Below the pieces are notes generated by a model. It was not told the DNA's origin. It saw only the letters and a list, made by a program, of their open reading frames with translations, and did no database searches. DNA of 64,000 nucleotides from Scandinavium manionii (GTDB taxonomy: Bacteria > Pseudomonadota > Gammaproteobacteria > Enterobacterales > Enterobacteriaceae), in contig NZ_JALIGC010000039.1 of NCBI RefSeq assembly GCF_024764775.1, positions 496,001 to 560,000 of the forward strand, read 5' to 3'. Positions 59,124-64,000 of this stretch are shown here, piece by piece. The position numbers were made by a program, and so were the translations under genes. Numbering within the stretch: the stretch's first letter is position 1; each line of letters begins with the position of its first letter.

Positions 59124-60119
59124 ATGGTTATTTATGATGGAATTATATCATCATTGCAATCTTATGGTGGTATAACCGTTTATTTTAATGAGATTTTATC
59201 TCGGATGCCAGAGAAACAATATACAACGATTGAGTATGCATCAGCAGCAAATAGGTTATCAGTTGATAGTATAATAAGAAATGAAAGAGTATTGGAGCGT
59301 TACAGAAATTGCCAATTAAATAATGTCTGTGGAGATGTATTTCATTCAACTTATTATAGACTGCCGGATATCAAAAAAAAGACGGTCACCACTGTACATG
59401 ATTTCACTTATGAAAAATATGTTTCGGGATTAAAAAAATACATCCATACTGAGCAAAAGTATAACGCAATAAAGAAAAGTGATAAGATAATATGTGTTTC
59501 TTACAACACAGCACTCGACCTTATGAGGTATTGTCCTGTAGCTGAAAATAAAATACACGTTATTCAAAATGGCGTTTCAGATAATTATCATGTTATAGGT
59601 AATAATTTACAGACTAGCAACGAGGTCGTCTTTATAGGATCGCGAACAGGTTATAAAAATTTTGATAAAGCAGTTTGCGCCGTTGCGTTATCGCCTAATC
59701 TTGAGTTAGTTGTTGTCGGTGGTGGCCCATTAAATAAATATGAACTGGCCATGCTGGATAGTCGATTGAAAGGAAGATATTCCGTTTCCGGTAAGTTATC
59801 AGACGAAGACCTCAACATTTTGTATAATACAGCTTACTGTCTTCTCTACCCTTCTGATTACGAAGGTTTTGGAATTCCGGTCTTAGAAGCTATGAAGGCA
59901 GGATGTCCAGTTGTTGCTGTTAATCGCTCCTCGATCCCTGAAGTTGCTGGGAATGCTGCAATACTGGTTGATAATTCCAATCCGGATACTCTTCATGATG
60001 CACTCGTAAATATTGAATTTAGCCGAAACAAATTGATTGTGGATGGATTAGTTCAGGCATCTAAATTTTCATGGGAGAATTGTTTTAATAAAACATTATC
60101 CCTTTATAATACTATTTAA
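59124..60119 (+). CDS. O-antigen glycosyltransferase, GT4
   Basis: A GT-B fold glycosyltransferase (331 residues). Motifs: VIYDGIISSLQSYGGITVYFNE (acceptor loop), VFHSTYYRLP, TTVHDFTYEKYV, VFIGSRTGYKNFDKAV and YEGFGIPVLEAM (donor-site glutamates). This group includes mannosyltransferases of O antigens. Start: ATG at 59124 has AAGG about 11 nt upstream and matches relatives beginning M-IYDGII; ATG 59118 and GTG 59112 are alternatives. It is 13 nt after wzy. Confidence 0.87.
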   Translation: MVIYDGIISSLQSYGGITVYFNEILSRMPEKQYTTIEYASAANRLSVDSIIRNERVLERYRNCQLNNVCGDVFHSTYYRLPDIKKKTVTTVHDFTYEKYVSGLKKYIHTEQKYNAIKKSDKIICVSYNTALDLMRYCPVAENKIHVIQNGVSDNYHVIGNNLQTSNEVVFIGSRTGYKNFDKAVCAVALSPNLELVVVGGGPLNKYELAMLDSRLKGRYSVSGKLSDEDLNILYNTAYCLLYPSDYEGFGIPVLEAMKAGCPVVAVNRSSIPEVAGNAAILVDNSNPDTLHDALVNIEFSRNKLIVDGLVQASKFSWENCFNKTLSLYNTI

Positions 60120-60134
60120 TTACTAGGTAAGTTC

Positions 60135-61259
60135 ATGTCTAAAAAAATTGCATTAATCACTGGTGTTACTGGGCAAGATGGTTCATATTTAGCAGAGTTT
60201 CTGTTAGAGAAAGACTATGAAGTTCATGGCATCAAGCGACGAGCTTCATCCTTTAATACTGAACGCGTAGATCATATTTATCAAGACAGGCACCATGAGA
60301 ATCCTAATTTTTATTTGCATTACGGTGATTTGACAGATACATCTAACCTTGTACGAATTATTCAAGAAATTCAGCCAGATGAAGTCTACAATCTTGGCGC
60401 TCAATCCCATGTCGCTGTCTCATTTGAATCTCCAGAGTATACTGCTGACGTAGATGCAATGGGTACATTACGTCTACTTGAAGCCATCCGAATCTGCGGT
60501 CTGGAAAAGAAAACTCGTTTTTATCAGGCTTCGACTTCTGAACTTTATGGTCTGGTTCAAGAAATACCTCAGCGCGAGACTACCCCCTTCTATCCACGCT
60601 CTCCTTACGCTGTAGCAAAAATGTATGCATACTGGATTACGGTGAATTATCGTGAATCCTATGGTATGTATGCCTGTAATGGAATCCTTTTCAATCATGA
60701 ATCACCACGCCGTGGCGAGACTTTCGTAACTCGTAAAATTACCCGCGCCATTGCCAATATATCTCAGGGTATTGAAGAATGCCTTTATCTTGGCAACATG
60801 GACTCATTGCGTGACTGGGGTCATGCGAAAGACTATGTGCGCATGCAATGGATGATGTTACAGCAGGAACATCCAGAAGACTTTGTCATTGCAACTGGGA
60901 AGCAAATATCTGTACGCGAATTCGTCCGCATGTCAGCTAAAGAAGTTGGCTTAGAGGTCGATTTTACCGGAGAGGGGGTTAATGAAATTGCTACTGTTAC
61001 ACGCAAAAATTCAGAATGTGCAATCGGCGTAAATGTTGGTGATGTTATCGTACGTGTAGACCCTCGTTATTTCCGACCGGCGGAAGTAGAAACTTTACTT
61101 GGCGACCCAACAAAAGCCAAAAAAGTTCTTGGGTGGACACCAGAAATTACAGTTGAAGAAATGTGTGCTGAAATGGTTGCAAATGATCTGGCGAAAGCTA
61201 AACAGCATGCTTTACTAAAAAGTTACGGTTATGATGTCTCGGTTTCTCTGGAGCGCTAG
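60135..61259 (+). CDS. gmd: GDP-mannose 4,6-dehydratase Gmd (O-antigen copy)
   Basis: Second Gmd, 374 residues, with [19 protein letters not shown] and [10 protein letters not shown] motifs. It is highly similar to the colanic acid copy (39877-40998) in its first 240 residues, but the region around residues 255-310 ([18 protein letters not shown]) is clearly different. AGGTAAG precedes the ATG. Together with fcl this shows the O antigen contains GDP-L-fucose-derived residues or a related 6-deoxyhexose. Confidence 0.95.
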   Translation: MSKKIALITGVTGQDGSYLAEFLLEKDYEVHGIKRRASSFNTERVDHIYQDRHHENPNFYLHYGDLTDTSNLVRIIQEIQPDEVYNLGAQSHVAVSFESPEYTADVDAMGTLRLLEAIRICGLEKKTRFYQASTSELYGLVQEIPQRETTPFYPRSPYAVAKMYAYWITVNYRESYGMYACNGILFNHESPRRGETFVTRKITRAIANISQGIEECLYLGNMDSLRDWGHAKDYVRMQWMMLQQEHPEDFVIATGKQISVREFVRMSAKEVGLEVDFTGEGVNEIATVTRKNSECAIGVNVGDVIVRVDPRYFRPAEVETLLGDPTKAKKVLGWTPEITVEEMCAEMVANDLAKAKQHALLKSYGYDVSVSLER

Positions 61260-61262
61260 TTG

Positions 61263-62228
61263 ATGAGTAAATCGCGTATTTATGTTGCAGGTCATCGTGG
61301 GATGGTAGGTTCTGCTATTTGTCGTGTATTGAAAGCACACAAAGATACCGAGCTCATTATAAAAGCTCATTCTGAACTTGACCTCACCTCCCAAAAAGAA
61401 GTTAATGATTTTTTTGAAAGTGAACAAATTGATCAAGTGTATTTAGCCGCCGCGAAAGTTGGTGGCATTCATGCTAATAATACGTATCCTGCAGAATTCA
61501 TTTATCAAAATTTGATGATTGAAAGCAATATTATTCATGCGGCCCACATTACTAATGTTCAGAAATTGCTTTTTTTAGGTTCAAGTTGTATTTATCCAAA
61601 GCTTGCTGAGCAACCTATACATGAGGCATCCCTACTTACAGGAATACTCGAAGCAACAAATGAGCCTTATGCAATTGCGAAAATAGCAGGTATAAAACTT
61701 TGTGAGTCATACAATCGTCAGTACGGACGTGATTATCGAAGTGTCATGCCAACTAATCTTTATGGCATTAATGATAATTTCCATCCAGAGAACTCTCATG
61801 TAATACCAGCATTAATGCGACGTTTCCATGAGGCAAAAATGACTCAAGCCGCAGACGTTATTGTATGGGGTTCAGGGAAGCCTATGCGAGAGTTCTTGTA
61901 TGTGGATGATATGGCTGCTGCATCTGTGCATGTGATGAATCTAGATGAAACAATCTATGAGGCCAATACGCAACCGATGCTTTCCCATATTAATGTTGGG
62001 ACAGGGGTAGATTGCACTATCCGTGAGATGGCTGAGACGATGGCAGAAGTAGTTGGCTATAAAGGAAATATCATTTTCGACTCTTCCAAACCTGATGGTA
62101 CGCCTCGTAAGTTAATGGATGTTTCACGTCTTAATAAATTGGGATGGCGCTATCATTATGATTTAAAGGAAGGACTCACACTAACGTATAAATGGTTCCT
62201 TGAAAATCTTAGTTCATTCCGAGGATAA
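61263..62228 (+). CDS. fcl: GDP-L-fucose synthase Fcl (O-antigen copy)
   Basis: Second Fcl, 321 residues, with [40 protein letters not shown] and [13 protein letters not shown]. It begins four nucleotides after the gmd stop. A TTG at 61260 would add one residue; ATG 61263 ([10 protein letters not shown]) is the natural start. It has the same gene order as the colanic acid copy. Confidence 0.95.
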   Translation: MSKSRIYVAGHRGMVGSAICRVLKAHKDTELIIKAHSELDLTSQKEVNDFFESEQIDQVYLAAAKVGGIHANNTYPAEFIYQNLMIESNIIHAAHITNVQKLLFLGSSCIYPKLAEQPIHEASLLTGILEATNEPYAIAKIAGIKLCESYNRQYGRDYRSVMPTNLYGINDNFHPENSHVIPALMRRFHEAKMTQAADVIVWGSGKPMREFLYVDDMAAASVHVMNLDETIYEANTQPMLSHINVGTGVDCTIREMAETMAEVVGYKGNIIFDSSKPDGTPRKLMDVSRLNKLGWRYHYDLKEGLTLTYKWFLENLSSFRG

Positions 62229-62236
62229 ATTCTAAA

Positions 62237-62692
62237 ATGAGATTAGAGGAACATGTATTTAAGTGTATTGTTGCAAACACCCCTCTAATTTCGATCGATC
62301 TCATCATACGAAATACTGAAGGCAAGGTGCTGCTAGGTCAGCGCCAAAACAGGCCAGCTAAAGATTTTTGGTTTGTGCCTGGTGGCCGAATTTTCAAGGA
62401 TGAATCTTTCGAGATTGCCTTCCAGCGAATAACAAAAGAAGAATTAGGACTGAAGCTCAATCTAACATATACTACTTTTCTAGGAATATATGAGCATTTT
62501 TATGATGATAATTTTTCAGAGGCGAATTTTAGTACTCATTATGTTGTTCTTGGGTATGAACTATTTGTTGATGATTTAAGAGCGGAGTTGCCGCACACTC
62601 AACATAGTTCTTACAAATGGTTTGATGAAGATACTATATCTGACGATCCTACTGTGCATCAATATACAAAAAATTATTTCTTATCAAGGTAA
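62237..62692 (+). CDS. gmm: GDP-mannose mannosyl hydrolase Gmm (O-antigen copy)
   Basis: Second Gmm, 151 residues, with Nudix-like WFVPGGRIFKDESFEIAF and [20 protein letters not shown]. It is shorter than the colanic copy (159) at the C-terminus. It lies between fcl and manC; the order gmd-fcl-gmm-manC matches the colanic operon apart from the missing wcaI. Confidence 0.93.
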   Translation: MRLEEHVFKCIVANTPLISIDLIIRNTEGKVLLGQRQNRPAKDFWFVPGGRIFKDESFEIAFQRITKEELGLKLNLTYTTFLGIYEHFYDDNFSEANFSTHYVVLGYELFVDDLRAELPHTQHSSYKWFDEDTISDDPTVHQYTKNYFLSR

Positions 62693-62697
62693 TTAAT

Positions 62698-64000
62698 ATG
62701 CTACTTCCTATTATTATGGCTGGAGGTTCCGGCACTCGACTATGGCCCCTTTCTCGTACGTTATATCCTAAACAGTTTCTGTCACTTAATAGTCGATTGA
62801 CTATGCTCCAGGAAACAGTACATCGCCTTGATAAGATTGAACATACCCCAGCTTTTATCATTTGTAATGAAGCTCATCGATTTATTGTGGCTGAGCAGTT
62901 ACGAAAAGAAGAATTACAGCACAGTGGGATTTTGCTGGAACCTGTTGGTCGTAACACAGCCCCTGCTGTAGCATTAGCTGCTTTGAATGCGCGAGCTAAT
63001 GGTGATGATCCAATTATGCTGATTTTGGCTGCTGATCACGAAATTCAAGATCTAGAAAGTTTTACACTTGCGGTACTTAATGCAAAGGTTCACGCTGAAA
63101 GCGGTAAACTGGTAACATTCGGTATTATACCCACACTGCCAGAAACCGGATATGGCTATATCAAAACGGGTGCAGCTTTAAATAGTAGCGGTTATGAGGT
63201 TTCTGCATTTGTTGAAAAACCAGAGCTTGAGCTTGCAAAGAAATATCTTACCGAAGGAGGATATTTATGGAATAGCGGCATGTTCATGTTCAAAGCATCA
63301 ACTTTTCTCCAGGAGCTTGGTAAATTTCGGCCGGAAATTCTTTCAGCTTGCAAAAATGCTATGGCAGCGACGAGCCAGGATCTGGATTTCATCAGAATTG
63401 ACAGTGATGCCTTTTGTCTTTGTCCTGAGGATTCGATTGATTATGCGGTCATGGAAAAAACAGACAAAGCTGTCGTTATGCCTTTGGATGCCAAATGGAG
63501 TGACGTTGGGTCATGGTCGGCGCTTTGGGATATAAGCACAAAAGATGAAAGTGGCAACGCTGTTAGAGGTGACGTTTTAATTGAAGATACATCCGATAGC
63601 TATTTGTATTCCCAACATAGATTAATTGGAGCTGTGGGTATTAAGGATCTAGTTGTTGTAGAAACTAAAGATGCGGTGCTCGTTGCTCATAAAGATAAAG
63701 TCCAACAAGTTAAAAGCATTGTTTCAAGACTTAAGGAAACAAATCGTGTTGAGTATTTACAACACCGTGAGATTTTTCGACCATGGGGCAGTCATGATAC
63801 AGTTGCAGAAGGGCCTCGATATCAGGTCAAACATGTTATCGTATTACCGGGTCAAATTATAACAAAACAGATTCATTATCATCGTACCGAGCATTGGATT
63901 GTAGTATCAGGCACAGCAAAAGTTCATTTAGACGAAAGTACTTATTTAGTATCAGAGAATGAATCTACCTTTATACCTGTTGGTGTACCACATGCAATCG
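62698..64000 (+). CDS. manC: Mannose-1-phosphate guanylyltransferase ManC (O-antigen copy), 3' end cut by window
   Basis: Open from the ATG at 62698 to the window edge (434 codons, no stop). The N-terminal motif [44 protein letters not shown] and the C-terminal cupin region PWGSHD and IHYHRTEHWIVVSG are seen. The expected length is about 475 residues, so only the last 40 or so codons are missing. It is the second ManC of the window and is expected to be followed by manB and further O-antigen genes. Confidence 0.95.
   Translation, partial: MLLPIIMAGGSGTRLWPLSRTLYPKQFLSLNSRLTMLQETVHRLDKIEHTPAFIICNEAHRFIVAEQLRKEELQHSGILLEPVGRNTAPAVALAALNARANGDDPIMLILAADHEIQDLESFTLAVLNAKVHAESGKLVTFGIIPTLPETGYGYIKTGAALNSSGYEVSAFVEKPELELAKKYLTEGGYLWNSGMFMFKASTFLQELGKFRPEILSACKNAMAATSQDLDFIRIDSDAFCLCPEDSIDYAVMEKTDKAVVMPLDAKWSDVGSWSALWDISTKDESGNAVRGDVLIEDTSDSYLYSQHRLIGAVGIKDLVVVETKDAVLVAHKDKVQQVKSIVSRLKETNRVEYLQHREIFRPWGSHDTVAEGPRYQVKHVIVLPGQIITKQIHYHRTEHWIVVSGTAKVHLDESTYLVSENESTFIPVGVPHAI

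Overview
The window is a chromosomal stretch of a member of the Enterobacteriaceae. The gene content and order of the yegT-fbaB-yegS, baeSR-mdtABCD, yegD-alkA-yegE-udk-dcd-asmA-yegH and colanic acid (wza-wcaM)-galF blocks match the E. coli/Salmonella/Enterobacter backbone, but several E. coli genes are absent (the gat operon, yegP, ogrK, yegR, yegI-yegL). I infer a GC-rich relative such as Enterobacter, Lelliottia or Leclercia; the genus is not proven here.

Layout. 1-2377: start of yegT, fbaB, and yegS convergent to fbaB. 2461-4665: a three-gene arsenic resistance operon (arsR-arsB-arsC, minus strand) with a striking operator-like dyad. 4766-4802: the yegQ terminator, overlapping a sequence that closely resembles the phage P2 attachment core; no prophage is present. 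4937-17557: yegQ, then the minus-strand operon mdtA-mdtB-mdtC-mdtD-baeS-baeR (RND efflux plus its envelope-stress two-component system). 17803-17978: a Sib/Ibs type I toxin-antitoxin pair missed by ordinary ORF calling. 18007-30299: yegD, alkA, an MFS transporter, yegE (dgcE), udk, dcd, asmA, yegH. 30502-53661: the complete colanic acid operon wza-wzb-wzc-wcaABCDEF-gmd-fcl-gmm-wcaI-manC-manB-wcaJ-wzxC-wcaK-wcaL-wcaM, preceded by RcsAB-like boxes and a JUMPStart/ops element. 53808-54701: galF. 54955-64000: the start of an AT-rich O-antigen cluster with its own JUMPStart/ops, then wzx, a WcaE-like GT2, a Stealth-family phosphotransferase, an EpsG-type wzy, a GT4, and a second gmd-fcl-gmm-manC set; manC runs off the window end.

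How it works together. The colanic acid operon makes GDP-L-fucose (manB, manC, gmd, fcl), starts the lipid-linked unit (wcaJ), extends and decorates it (wcaA/C/E/I/L, wcaB/F, wcaK), flips it (wzxC), polymerises it (wcaD) and exports it (wza-wzb-wzc). The O-antigen cluster repeats the GDP-mannose/GDP-fucose cassette and pairs it with a Wzx/Wzy system. The Stealth protein predicts a sugar-1-phosphate (phosphodiester) linkage in the O unit, which is the least ordinary biochemical prediction of this window. No rRNA, tRNA, CRISPR array, transposase or prophage was seen.
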